64,000 nucleotides of DNA from Bothriochloa decipiens (taxonomy: Eukaryota; Streptophyta; Magnoliopsida; Poales; Poaceae): assembly GCA_023333625.1 (NCBI GenBank), contig CM041644.1, forward strand, positions 24,699,319 to 24,763,318, written 5' to 3'. The notes below the pieces were generated by a model that was not told the DNA's origin, did not search any database, and saw only the letters and a list, made by a program, of their open reading frames with translations. The translations under genes were made by a program, and so were the position numbers. This document shows, one piece after another, positions 34,820-45,875 of the stretch; the first letter of the stretch is position 1; the number at the start of each line of letters is the position of its first letter.

Positions 34820-35546
34820 CTACGCCTGCTGGTCCACCGTGCTTACTAGGCGCCGATGCGTGAGTATCATGTCACAAGCAAAGTGTGCCAATTCCCGTGA
34901 CTCAGGTGGCAAATCTTGAGGATTCATCATAGCCCAGTCATCCTCCATACTGTAGTCAGCGTGAGGCAAATAGCAAAACTCATCATTTTGCATATGTCCA
35001 AAGCGATGACCACAGAGAGCAATCCAAGCCGTAAAAGCAGCACCCTCAATGCCATCCTCTTGAGTTGGACTAGGACCAAGATGCTCATAGATCATCTCTA
35101 TCTTCATAGGAATTCTGCATCTCCCCTGGAGAACATATGGCCATATTTGTCTCCCAGTAAGTACCTTCCAATGGATGGGTGTGTTGGAAACAAGTGTACT
35201 CCACTGCAGGGTCCCAATCAGCATAGTAATCATGAAGAAGCTTCATGAGTCGTATATGCAATCTGGTGTGACACTCCGGTACGCGAGAGATCCTCACAGT
35301 CCATCCCATAGGAGCATGCGGTCCACCTCCTCCACCAGAACCACCCGTAGATGGCGGTGGAGATTGACCACCATTTTGATTTACTTCCTCCTCTTCTTCT
35401 TCAGCAGCCTCCATTGGTTCTTCCTCTTTAACTTGAGGTGATGTAGGCACCAGGGTTGGTGATGGCAGAATATCTTCCCTAGACTCCATGTGGTTGAACA
35501 GAGCACAATATGCAGCAGCAGTCATGTGGCAGGTATAAGGAGGCAT
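34820..35546 (-). pseudogene. Extra ORF between 5' LTR and gag of Gypsy 1
   Basis: Two overlapping minus-strand ORFs (35546-35085 and 35233-34820) look like one protein of about 240 residues with a frame change near 35110. The N-terminus (MPPYTCHMTAAAYCALF) is followed by an acidic/Pro-Gly linker (EAAEEEEEEVNQ; GGSGGGGG) and a compact region (HTRLHIRLMKLLHDYYADWD). The second frame gives IYEHLGPSPTQEDGIEG, GAAFTAWIALCGHRFGHMQ and LAHFACDMILTHRR. I know no named domain. Some rice Gypsy elements (RIRE3/RIRE8, as I recall) carry an orf0 here, and this may be its relative. Its sense orientation and position upstream of gag differ from the antisense genes of Tat elements. Confidence 0.6.
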
Positions 35547-35704
35547 CTATAAGATTTAGACATAGGTTAGGGCGGAGTCAAGATTTTCATAATAGCATAA
35601 AAATTGAGTAAATAACAAGGTTAAAGTTAAGAAGCATGAAACTAGTAAAGCAAAGGAGACTAAGAACGACCACTCTATCTAGGCTTGCGTCCTATAGTCA
35701 ACAC

Positions 35705-35717
35705 GGCTCTGATAACA
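35705..35717 (-). promoter_or_regulatory. Gypsy 1 primer-binding site (tRNA-Met type)
   Basis: The minus strand reads TGTTATCAGAGCC, one change from TGGTATCAGAGCC, starting three bases inside the 5' LTR. The following bases (TTGACTATAGGACGCAAGCC) recur almost unchanged after the Gypsy 2 primer-binding site near 63280. Confidence 0.88.
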
Positions 35718-35720
35718 ACT

Positions 35721-38700
35721 TGTCACACTCCATTTTTAAGGATAAAAATAGAATATATAAATAGCCTTATATGCGCCCTAGGAACAGTCACAAATATAAG
35801 ATGAAAAATTACAGAGAGTATCATCACCCTATTTATTACATAGCGAACCAATATTTATTACAGAGTTTTGCACAAAAACAAATACATAACTAATATAACT
35901 TTATTGCGGAAGCTCCACACAGGGACACGCCAACTGGTGAACACCAAGCCTAGTACTCATCACGATAGCTCTCATTCCAACCTTCATCTATTACCCATCC
36001 GGGATTTTCCAAAATTAAAAGTAAAGCAAGCGTAAGTACACAACCGTACTCAACAAGCATAACATGGTTTAATGAGGCTCAATTAAGCTGACACTATTTG
36101 ACTGTATTTAGCTTTTACAGGTTAATCATATTGAGGCATAGCATCAAGGTAGTGAAAATTCCCATATACTCATGATCAGAATAACATTAATAAATGTATA
36201 GCAATAACGACATTAAAATGAACATCTAAACAATTTAAGAACCATTATCCTTAATGTAAATGTGTCAAGGCCGCCCTAACTATAGGGCACGGATAATATA
36301 TTGATTTAAACTCTGCGCATAGGTGTACACTTTCACTGTGAGTCATGGTTTACAATTGAGTGGGTTAATTACTCCCAAACCACCATAAAACATATAATGC
36401 CACCTAAGGGTTCATCTAACAAGTTAGGGCCGCTATGGTTTTGGTGCCTACGAATGTAGTATCCTCCCTTCTAGATGGCACATAACCACAGCCTATACTC
36501 ATATAGACAGGGGTCCAACTACATCCAACCCGGGCACACCCCTCTTGCGCCAAAATGGAAACCGCTAACAAGCTAGAAAAGGTCCCCTAGACCACTAAAG
36601 CCAAAGCCATATAGCCCTCGCAGTTGTACGGAGTATCCATGATAAATCACTTACAGACAAGATCTCATGTTTGTTAAGAGTCATCAGTATCGTTAGTAGC
36701 ATAAACACATATCATGTTATGAGATCATGACCGATAGAGCACTAGCATCACTACTACCCAATGCAACCAGAGGTTTTCAACGAATCAGGATATCAAAGCT
36801 AGTTATTATCTCTAGTCATCAAAGAAAACACATGCACATGAATTGTCATTTATAGTGAATAGGTAACAAGGAAGATCCATGCTTTACTTGTCTTGATTCA
36901 CAAAGTCTTGCTGGTCCTACTGATCCTCTAAGTAGCCTTGCTCAACAAAACCCTCACCGTCTGAACTCGACGTTAACAATCAACACCAGACAATCCAATC
37001 GAGCATACATACATGAAGCAAACAAAGAGTTATTAAAGGAACAGTACACCAATCTCATCAAAATAGAATAAAAGTTTATAAAACTATTCTACACACTGCT
37101 ACGATCACACAAACATCAAGTTCACTGAAAACGGAGTTATGACGGCGAAGATATGAATTTTTAAAGATTTCCTACAGATAAATAAATACATTAAATATTA
37201 ACTAGAAGTATAAAGTCTCCAAAATATTCCAACAGTGGCATCACTACATAGATTACGAAATTATGAATCTAACAAAATTTGAACGGACCCAAATGGAGTT
37301 AAAACATGAAAGTTATAAGCTTTTGAAAATAATGGCAAAACTGTAAATAGAGGAAAAATGTATTTTGAAACTTAAAAAGGAAGAATACATTTTCCCGTGG
37401 AAGAAACGTATTCTAGTTCTATCAAAAGGGAAAATACACTTTCCTTTGGACAAAGCGTATTATGGATCGGTTAAAAGGAACTAGGCTTTTCAGTGGAGAA
37501 AACGTATTCTGATGAAATTGCCTAGGGCTCTTAATAAAATAGATAAAAGTCCAGGGGGTTTTTGGCAAATTTGCCAGTTGAAGGGGTATCGGGCGATTCG
37601 ATCCATCTGATCCAAACCGATGGCCACGATTCGACCATGGAGTCCCTCGGTGGTGCTCTGGCCGAAGAAGACAGACGCGGCGGCCGACATCGCCGGCGAC
37701 GAGCAGAGCTCGCCGACGTAAATGAACCGACCGACTCTGGCCACCAAATCGAACGCGATCGGTATCGTTCAAACGAGGAACTCACACCGTGCTCATCTGT
37801 GAGGAAGATGATGGCAGAGGCGAAGCGAGGATGGTGGGAGGCTCGGCGCGGCGGACAGCAGCACCCTACAACCGATGGCGGCTCGGGTTAGGCAAAATTG
37901 AATCGAAAGAAAAGTACCAAGGTGCTCAGGAGGTCAAGGCGATGCTTGCCAGCTAGTTTCCAATGATAATGACCCGACGGTTGTGGCTAATTTCGAGCTC
38001 CAGCAGAACTCGTCTATGACGGCTAGGGTTTGCGGCGTCGCGGCGGCTCGAGGCGAAGGCAGCTGGTGTTAGGGTTTGGATAGGGTTGCGGATGCGGGTT
38101 AAAGGCTTATATAGCCCGGCAAGGACGAGTGACCGGCGTGGACGGCGGTGCGGGTCGGACTCGGTGCTGTCGACTTGGTGTCCGGGTCGGAGATGGAAGA
38201 AGGTGGTGCGGGCCCGTTTCGTCAGCCAAAGGAAGGAGAGAGTAAGCGAACGGCGGCTACGGTCGTGAGCTGGGCCGCGGCTTCGGCCCAAGAAGGAGAG
38301 CGGCAGTGTGGCAGCGGCGGTTGGCCTTGCGAGCGCCTGGCCTGAAGGGCCAAGAGGAAAAAGCAACGGGCCGCGCGGTAGCAGGCCTTCGGGCTAAAGG
38401 GAGTGCGGGGAGTGCAGGCCGCCAGATGGGCTGCCCAAGCGGCCGGGCCAAAAAGCAGAAGTGAGAGAAGGAGGGAAAAGAAATGACTTTTGCTTTATTT
38501 GAACCCTTTTCAAATGTAGTTTCAAAATATTTTTGAAATCCAATTCAAATTCAATCAAATCTAAACATCACCAAATAACTTATGCACCAGCATCAGTGCA
38601 CAAACATGCTTCTTGACTATGATTGACTTTAATTTTATGAAAATAGTTATTTTACCTAGGTTAAATGCTCACATAAATTGCAAACTAAACCATTTTGGCT

Positions 38701-38733
38701 ATTTTAAAACATGCAAAAATTTAGGATGTTACA
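35721..38733 (-). repeat. 5' LTR of Gypsy 1
   Basis: It runs from TGTCACACTC to GGATGTTACA on the plus strand. A TATA box (GCTATATAAGCC, minus, near 38107) is followed by a GC-rich leader. ORFs on both strands at 37422-38451 are chance frames. Confidence 0.93.
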
Positions 38734-38738
38734 AATAT

Positions 38739-40440
38739 CAACTGCAATGATAGATGCTTTTGTACTGCCAATCAAAGGTAGTATCAGAAATTTATAACTT
38801 ACTATGGAGAATAATTGCATTGAAAATCAATGCCTGGGCTTTGCGTAAACCCCTGGTGCTACTAGTCTTGCTTTGTAACTGACCACCACGTTGTTCTCAA
38901 TCCAATCTAGGAGAAAAACATTTTGTATCCACAGTAAAGGTACCATAAGGTGTTGGCATCAGAACCCAAAACACCTCTTTTCTGATGAGCAAGACTATCT
39001 TTGTATGTACTACATTACTCAACAAGTTCCAGTAAGAGTGACAAAGCACTCTGCCATGGTCTTATTAATTGGATGACTTGGAATATTGTATATAATTTAT
39101 CCAGAGAAGTATGTGTCGACAAATGTAGCCTTTATATTATACAATTCTCCAGTCTATCAAAAATTCAAAGATCCTGAATGACTCATCAGACTTCCTCAAA
39201 CGAGAGTCAGGGCTTTTCGATCTTTCAGCATCAGTATTTGGTGCACCTCTGAGCTAGGTTTGTGGATGACATCTATCCACGGGGTAATAATCAATGTTTA
39301 CCTAATAGTATTGCAAACCATATAGGTTGACCTGCATTTACTATCTTAGAAGGAAATCCTTCTATTGCTAGCATGAATAATCCTACTTTATGGCCATACT
39401 ACTCCCCTCTTATTTACAATTGGGAGTTGAGTAGTTTTACTTAGTACCACTATTCTTTCTGGCACATACTTGCAACAGATTAGTAATCAGTAAATGCATT
39501 TGGCAGTTTATTTGCAATGTTATGCAAATCAACAATCCTTGAACTCAAAGTTCAGTTCATTAGTACATGATCCTGAGCTTAAAATGCTTTGTGCATTACA
39601 AATAATTTCTAGGCATTATATATGGTACTACTAATCTCCCCCTAATGCCTGGAAAAGCTCAATGAAACTAGCATACAGGTTGTAAATAGATCCTGAATAA
39701 GAGATCTAGATACTTAACAATCGATGGAGATTGAAATCTCTCGTTGATCCCCATTTTCCTATGTGAATCCATCATGTATGCTGTGGCGGTGAGATTGGTA
39801 CGTATGCAATGTAACCTAATCTTACGCATATAGGAAATCTTCATGAATTTCGACATACTAAATGCATATATGGGATATGCAGTTAATCATAAGTCAGGAG
39901 TGTGTAAATCTACCTGACTCCAATGTGAAGTTGGAGACAACAATTTACTAATAATGGTCCTGCTATGATGTTAATGTCATACTTATAGATTCCAGTTATC
40001 CTCATTTGTATATCTAACTAAACTTTCTTATACCTGACAATCGTCATTGTAGGCATAAAAGTTTAGTAATATTCATGATAATGCTCATAAGATGAGGCAT
40101 TATCTACCAGATGTGTGGCTGAGTGCGGATACTTCCACACTCTAGATTATCGCGCAGATGTATCTTTACAACCATGAAATGCCTGAAATGTCTGTTCAAT
40201 CTTTGTATCGGATCCATACATATTATCTTGAATATGATCAAGGAATCTAAGATATTCAACCTGATTTTAAGATAAGAGGATCTTAGAATCTGTTTCCCTG
40301 TGGCAATTATTGTGTCCACACTATTAGAAAACATAGACCAAAATAATTGCTAATAATTTTTCACGTATCCCATAGGATGACCAAGTTGATCATTCAAAAT
40401 CCTGAATGCATCAATAGTGTGAAAAATTCTTATACGCAAC
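38739..40440 (-). pseudogene. Copia 2 integrase and N-terminal RT relic
   Basis: On the minus strand 40334-40104 contains FRHFMVV in the place of the Copia integrase FRYFMVLIDASS. 39856-39668 contains KMGINERFQSPSIVKYLDLL, the decayed form of the segment after the integrase core (MGPQRRLGIYVGY...PSIVKYLEPLTG). Further right-to-left, at about 39640-39600, AFPGIRG stands for the FP-LGGE linker. Stops are frequent and the frame shifts repeatedly. Confidence 0.65.
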
Positions 40441-40755
40441 ATGTTGTATGGGGGGTATGATTGTATGCAAATGCAACCAAAATGAGATTTATTTTTTTAC
40501 TTATATGCCATATCCAATTTTTTTGTTTTTGTTTTTCAAATTAAAACACAATTGGATATCTCTATAATTTGATAAAACACAAGTGTAATTAGGAAATAAT
40601 TAAATATCCTTAGTTATTAACTCAGTATCAATAGGGACAATGATAGTGGCAAAATAGGCCAAACTATCATCACATATCAATGATAGCAAAAAATTATTCC
40701 CTCTTCTTGTCATAAGAACCAGAAATATTTTGTTTCTTCCCTAATAGAGTTTGTG
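40441..40755. other. AT-rich remnant left of Gypsy 2
   Basis: Probably decayed gag/protease DNA of Copia 2, but no motif is legible. The last five bases, TTGTG, are the candidate target duplication of Gypsy 2; the partner would lie beyond the window. Confidence 0.4.
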
Positions 40756-41189
40756 TGTCACACCCCAAAATTTTTATTTTGGGATGTGAATCGAAAACAC
40801 TAAATAAACTAAAAGATTTATGAATTTCTTTAAAATTAGCTAAAATTTTATTCTTTTGTTATCATTATAAAATGGTGAAAATGTGGCTTTATAAAACTTT
40901 TATGAAGATAATAAAGATGGGTTTGTGCTTGGTGCCTTGTTTTATTTTGTTGGTGTTTGAAAAATAATTTTTAAAACCTGAGCAAGACACGGCTAGGTCT
41001 TTTCGTGTTTGGAAATAAAGCTTCGAAAACCCAAGTTTGCCCCAAGAAGGTTTTGAAAAACGTTTTCAGAAAAACCCTTTCCCTTGCATAGATAGAGAGA
41101 GAGCCTTTCCTTTCCCTCTTTAGGGTGGGCCATCGCTCTAGCTAGGCACCATCCTCTACCTAGCCCTACTAGACCTAGTTCAGTCTCTA

Positions 41190-41840
41190 GACATCCCTGG
41201 CTTTCCCTAGTCTATCCTGGCCTGACCTAGCTTGCTCTGGCCTCTCCTAGCCTCATCTGGCCAGTTTTGGCCAACCCCAGCTAGCCATATCTACTTGTGG
41301 CTACTCACAGTCAGCCATGGCCAACTTCGGCCGGCCACAATCCAGCCATAGCCTACCCCGGACACTTTGAGCCTTTCCTAGCCTCAACAGGCCAACTATG
41401 GCAAGCATTGGCCAGCTCCAGCCGGCCATGGCGAACTCTGGCCGGCCACAGCGAGCACCAGCCGGCCACCAGCAGCCATAGGTAGCCGCAGCCGGCCCAA
41501 CGGGCCAAGCCTAGCGGCTTCAGCATCACCGGTTCCCGCCCGGCTATAAAGAGGGCCAGCCCCGTGCACCGTAGCCCCTTGGCAACCCTAGAAGGAGCCG
41601 CGCTGCCACCCGCAAAACCTAGCCACGCGCAGCCGGCCAGAGCCAGCCGTAGCCGTCTACAGCCAGCCGCCACCGGCCACAGCCAGCCGCTGCCGGTCGG
41701 CCAAGTCCTGGCCGAGGGCCGTGGTCCTCCCCCGCGCGCGGTAGCTGGCCACCGCCTGCCGTAACAGGCCGCAGCTGGCCGCCGCCGCCGGCCGTAGCAG
41801 GCCGCAGCCGGCCGCCACCGGCCGTCTAGCAGGCCAGGGC
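41190..41840 (+). repeat. Low-complexity GGCC-rich repeat block
   Basis: Many short variants of GGCCAGC/CCAGCCGGCCA and GGCCGCAGC with period 9-18 fill this part of the LTR, first as CTGGCC/TAGCC words, then as CCGGCCA and GCCGCAGCCGGCCGCC. It is not a coding repeat. Confidence 0.8.
41541..41555 (+). promoter_or_regulatory. TATA box of Gypsy 2 LTR
   Basis: CGGCTATAAAGAGGG in plus orientation, set in GC-rich DNA. It agrees with the orientation given by the primer-binding site. Confidence 0.7.
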
Positions 41841-42482
41841 CGAGGCCCCTTGCCTCCAGCGCTGGTGCCGCGGCACCATGGCTGCCATGGCCACGATCTC
41901 CAACAGCCAGAGGTGGAAGATGATGTAATTACGAGTCTGCCACCTTGCAGTTATTTATAGATTTGCCATCGATCGTATTATCTCCGCCATTTCATCGTTT
42001 TAACTCCGATTCGGGCGATTCAAGTTGCATTAGTTTTATATCATCGTGTTCTATGTAGTAGAGTTAATTTTTATCATGTATCATGCTTTTCTATATTTAG
42101 CTAAATATTAAATTATTTAATATGCTTGTAATTAGTTAGTTTTATAGTTAAAAACAATATCCGTTTCATATCTTCATAATTATACATGACACGTAATAGA
42201 CCATACATGCTCTCGTATGTTTATGTCATTTACAAAGCAAAGTTTAAATGTCTTAATAATGTGAGATATGTTTATAAATAAAACATAGTTAGTTTAACTT
42301 TTCTAAAAATAAATTATGGTTTTATGTAATCTGAGTTAATAACTTATTCATGATTTTCTTTAAATAAAGTAAATAAAGCTTATAGTTGTTTCTTTTATAA
42401 CATAAAGCCTTTCGGTAGGCGTTTCTTGTGATCGTAGCTATAGCTCTCTTTTAGCATGTTGTTTTACCTTGTGTGGTGTACT

Positions 42483-43645
42483 TGTCAGTGTTTCGACCCC
42501 GGGGATCAACACCAACGAGTAAATTCGTAATTGCGTGCTCCCTTAATCCGGTGGGTGATGCAAGAAGGACACAGCGATTTATCCTGGTTGGGGCAAAGAA
42601 GGCCCTACGTCCAGCGAGGGGAGGATAGTTCATGTTATCTTGCACCGAAGCGCTAGTACAGGGGTGAATACAAGCGGGTGTGAGAAGTGTGGGCTTGAGC
42701 TCGAGCATTTCAGGCGCTTAGCTCTCTATACTGTCTCACGGTGTTGTTCTGTGATCTAAGCCTTAGCGTATGAAGCTCTAGGATCTCTCCTCTAGCTAAA
42801 GTCCTGGCTCCTCATTTTATAAGTGAGGGAGGGTCACAGGAGTACATGCTTTTGGGGCTCACGTGGTTGGTGACGTATGACGTTGATGCCGATCATGTCG
42901 GTGCCGCTGTAGAGGCGTACGTCGGTATGGGAAGCCCTGCGGCCATGGCGTCGGTAGTTGTTGAAGTGTTGATCGAAGTTGTTAAAGTCCCGCTCGAGGG
43001 TCAGCGTGACGGTGTCAAGGGGCGACAGTCAAGGCGTTGGGTCGAGTTGAGGGGCTCGAGTCGAGGGGGTCGAGGCTCATCGGATAAGGTCGAATCTCGA
43101 GATATGCGGGGAATATGCATCTCGAGGGGGTGCCAGATGGGGCACAGTGCTCAGCATGGCATGGCAATGAGATACGATCTGCGGGATTCTAGGGTATGGG
43201 CGGTAAAAGCAGGATTTGACTGCCATACCCACAGCTGTTTCGATAACTGTGGCCATACGGTTAGGCGGGAGCAGGTAAAATGCATTGAATGCGCTGAATT
43301 CATACTAGGAGTAGGTAGCCAAGGGTTCTACAATGCTTGAGGGCTGCCCATTCCAGGGGCAAAGTTCTGTCCTCGAGGCCGGCCCATTCGCCCGGGCAGA
43401 GTTCCATCCTCGAGGGGTCGCCCGAGTCACAGCCTCAAGAGTATAGTCTCGGTCTGTACGGTGGTCCGTCGAGCAGGTTGTGGCTTTGGGCTATCGACGC
43501 CTGTTTGTGGGCTGGTCCATCATGCTTTAGTTTGTGGACTTTCGAGCGGCAATGAGGGATGTCGTTGGAGGGCTTGCATTGCTGACTTTGGGGATCCACC
43601 CAGTTAAACTAGGGCTTAGGGTACCCCTTTCCCACGTAACCGACA
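42483..43645 (-). repeat. 3' LTR of Tat A
   Basis: It starts TGTCAGTGTTTCGACCCC and ends ACGTAACCGACA (plus strand). A TATA box on the minus strand (TTATAAAAT, 42814-42822) matches that of the partner LTR. ORFs such as 42846-43340 are chance frames, also seen broken in the partner LTR. Confidence 0.9.
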
Positions 43646-43665
43646 GTAGCCCCCGAGTCTCTGCG
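43646..43665 (-). promoter_or_regulatory. Polypurine tract of Tat A
   Basis: The minus strand reads GAGACTCGGGGGCTAC directly before TGTCGG, the usual end of the internal region in this family. Confidence 0.85.
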
Positions 43666-43901
43666 CGAGTGCTGGCACTCGGGCAGGGGGTCAGGAACAG
43701 GGAGCGAAGTGTGGCTCGGATTTTTCCATGGGGGGCGCACGGGCATTCCCCGCGGGGGTAGCCTGCAAGGCCTCGGAGGAGTCAGAGGACTCCTTCGAGG
43801 GGTTTATTTGTCTTCAGTCGAGGGGTGCTCATCCAGTCGGGTGCAGACCTAAACTGGAGTCGTGGCGCTTTGCTGAGGGGTACGTAGGAACATCGAGCCC
43901 T

Positions 43902-44919
43902 CAGGGGATTTTTGACCCTCTTTCCTCGAGGGGTGCCGGGCACGGTCGAGCCTCCGAGCCTCGTGTGGCTGGGGCGTTGCTGGCCTCGATGTTCCTCTCA
44001 TGAGTCCTTTCGATGGCACGTGAGGAGAGAAGCGTCGAACTACCCTCGATAGGGCGAGCCTCGAAGTTCTTAGTGAGCTGGTAACGGGAGATTCCAAGTG
44101 AGAGCCCATTTCTCGTTTGATAGAGGTCGGCAGGAGGCTCGGAGGCGGCCTCATTAAAGAAAAATGCACGGACCTACGGATACTAATTCCATTCGATAGG
44201 TCTCGGCGGCTCGATGCCTCCCTTCGGGGGATTCCGTTCCTTAGCATTTCTCCTTGGATATGTCCAAATGGGTCTCGAGAGTTCGTTCTCGAGCGGGGCC
44301 TCGTGTTGGCTCCTCCTTAGTCATCCCTGACTCGGGTGCTCGAGGGCAGCTGTCGAACCCTGGTCGAGGGCCAGCCTTCGCTCCCTCGAGGCTTGTTGTG
44401 GGGCCGGAGTCTGTTTACCTCTTCAGGGGATTTCCAACCCTCTTTCGTTGAGGGGTGCCGGGCATGGTCGAGCCCCTGAGCCTTGTGCGGCTAGGGCGTT
44501 GCCGGCCTCGGCATTCATCTCATGAATCCTTTCGATCGGACGCGAGGTGAGAAGCATCGGACTACCCTCGATAGGGCAAGCCTTGAAGTTCTCAGTGAGC
44601 TGATAATGGGAAAATCCAAGTGAGAGCCCGTTCCTCGTTTGATAGAGGTTGGCAGGAGGCCCGGAGGCGGTCTCATTAAAGCAAAATGCAATGGACCTAT
44701 GGATACTAATTCCATTCGATAGGTCTCGGCGGCTCGATGCCTCCCTTCGGGGGGATTCCATAAAAGTCCTAGCATTTCACCTTGGATGTGTCTAAAGGGG
44801 TCTCGAGGGTTCGTTCTCGAGCGGGGCCTTGTGTTGGCTCCCCCTTGGTCACCCCTGACTCGGGTGCTCGAGGGCGGCTGTCGAACCCTGGTCGAGGGCC
44901 AGCCTCCGCTCCCTCAAGT
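43902..44919 (-). repeat. Tandem duplication of about 522 bp in Tat A
   Basis: CAGGGGATTT...CCTCTTTC starts at 43902 and again at 44424; similarity continues through TAATTCCATTCGATAGGTCT to GCTCCCTC. The second copy is cut at 44919 by Tat B. ORFs in it are chance frames. Confidence 0.85.
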
Positions 44920-45562
44920 TGATGCAGCCCATCGAATCTTGAAAGAACTCGTTGAAAAAGAGAAAATACTTGACGAAGTCGTCAAAAAGTAAAGTGCTGG
45001 TAAAAGTAAATTGCGATAAAAAGTAGATTTGTTTATTGATGCTTGGATGCTCATTACAATGCCCTCCGGCACATATTTATACTCTGCTATTCAAAGAATC
45101 CTAACCGAATATGAAAAGCTTAAATATAGAAAAATAAACTTATTCCTTATACGAACTCTATCTCTAAAGGAAAGAAATAAAACTCATATAGGAACTAGAC
45201 TCAGACTACACTACAAAGATCATAAGCTCACATGATACCGATCCTCTGTCTGTTTTCGTCATGATGAAGTTATCTTTCCATCGGCATGCTCTCTGGTATC
45301 GGCAACAATCTTCTAGTCTCCGGCCTGTCTCATCGGCAACAGCTCTTCAGCTTCATCGGTAGCAATCCTCTAGCTCCCTGCCAGTCTCATCGGTAACAGC
45401 TCTTCAGCCTCATCGGCAATGACTCAGACCAATCCACCCTTCATCAGCAACCACATATCGGCAACATCAAAAGTAATGCTGAAGACAAAATAATAACCAA
45501 TCCCTTGCCGATTAGCTCAGTTTCCGATTCTTACTGACACGTGCCGAAAAACGGTGTCAACA
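44920..45562 (-). repeat. 3' LTR of Tat B, truncated
   Basis: It matches 51874-52516 base for base with few changes, including the TATA box (TATAAATA on the minus strand, 45074-45081) and 57-bp internal repeats (units start TCGG at 45299, 45356, 45413). The stretch corresponding to 51602-51873 is absent. Left of 44920 Tat A's DNA resumes. Confidence 0.9.
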
Positions 45563-45875
45563 CATGCCCCCAATTTTGGAGTATAAAATATTTTATGCAC
45601 CAAAATTTCCTCCAAGTCATGATTGCCCATCGCCGAGCCGCCTGAGCGTCCCCTTGAATATTGTGCGCGCTGCAGTAAAAACCCTATATCAATGGGCCCA
45701 TAAAACACTTCCTCCGCCGTGGCCCATCCTTTACTCTCGTTTCAACCCTAGCATTTCCTCTCTCCGGCGGCGACATTAGCAAGCAGTCTTCCGGCGAACT
45801 TGACTGGTGACATTCTCAGTGGCAGTCTTCAATCTCCATCAGCATCCCTCGCTCTTCTTGGCTTCATCCGCAGCC
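45563..45875 (+). promoter_or_regulatory. Promoter and leader of the antisense gene in Tat B, next to the polypurine tract
   Basis: On the minus strand AATTGGGGGCATG at 45565-45577 is Tat B's polypurine tract. On the plus strand the 300 bp before the ATG at 45876 hold ATGGGCCCAT (45692-45701, a Site II-type TGGGCC palindrome), GGCCCAT (45721), a telo-box-like AACCCTAG (45744-45751), a TATA-like CCCTATATC (45682) and a pyrimidine-rich leader. This combination is typical of constitutively expressed plant genes. Confidence 0.6.

Larger units (their letters stand above)
26612..38733 (-). mobile_element. Complete Tekay/Del-type Ty3/Gypsy chromovirus (Gypsy 1), 12.1 kb
   Basis: Two LTRs of 3007 and 3013 bp (plus-strand ends TGTCACACTC...GTGTTACA) bound an internal region with, on the minus strand, a primer-binding site, leader ORF, gag, protease, RT, RNase H, integrase, chromodomain remnant and polypurine tract, in standard Gypsy order. 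The 5-bp target duplication AATAT is intact (26607-26611 and 38734-38738). The first 131 bp of the two LTRs differ at seven positions, six of them transitions, so the insertion is not recent. Stops and frame changes throughout pol make it non-autonomous. It sits in RT of Copia 2. Confidence 0.93.
25130..40755 (-). mobile_element. Old Ty1/Copia element (Copia 2), split by Gypsy 1 and cut at 40756 by Gypsy 2
   Basis: Relics of Copia integrase (about 40334-39668) and of RT plus RNase H (26611-25470) lie on the minus strand on either side of the Gypsy at 26612-38733. They would be contiguous without it. A decayed 3' LTR with TTGCACTC(T)n and an AAGGTTTTTAATGAGGC-like block (minus strand) lies at 25460-25130. 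The 5' part (gag, 5' LTR) is missing or unrecognisable. All frames are heavily broken, so this is the oldest element of the cluster. Confidence 0.72.
40756..42482 (+). repeat. 5' LTR of Gypsy 2, left part
   Basis: It starts TGTCACACCCCAAAATTTT and contains a GGCC-rich block (41190-41840), then AT-rich DNA to the Tat A insertion. The last five bases, GTACT (42478-42482), are one copy of Tat A's target duplication. Apparent ORFs at 41297-41764 lie in the repeat block. Confidence 0.85.

Noticed and set aside
42846..43340. 164-codon plus-strand ORF
   Set aside because: It lies inside the Tat A LTR, and the partner LTR has the same region broken by stops.
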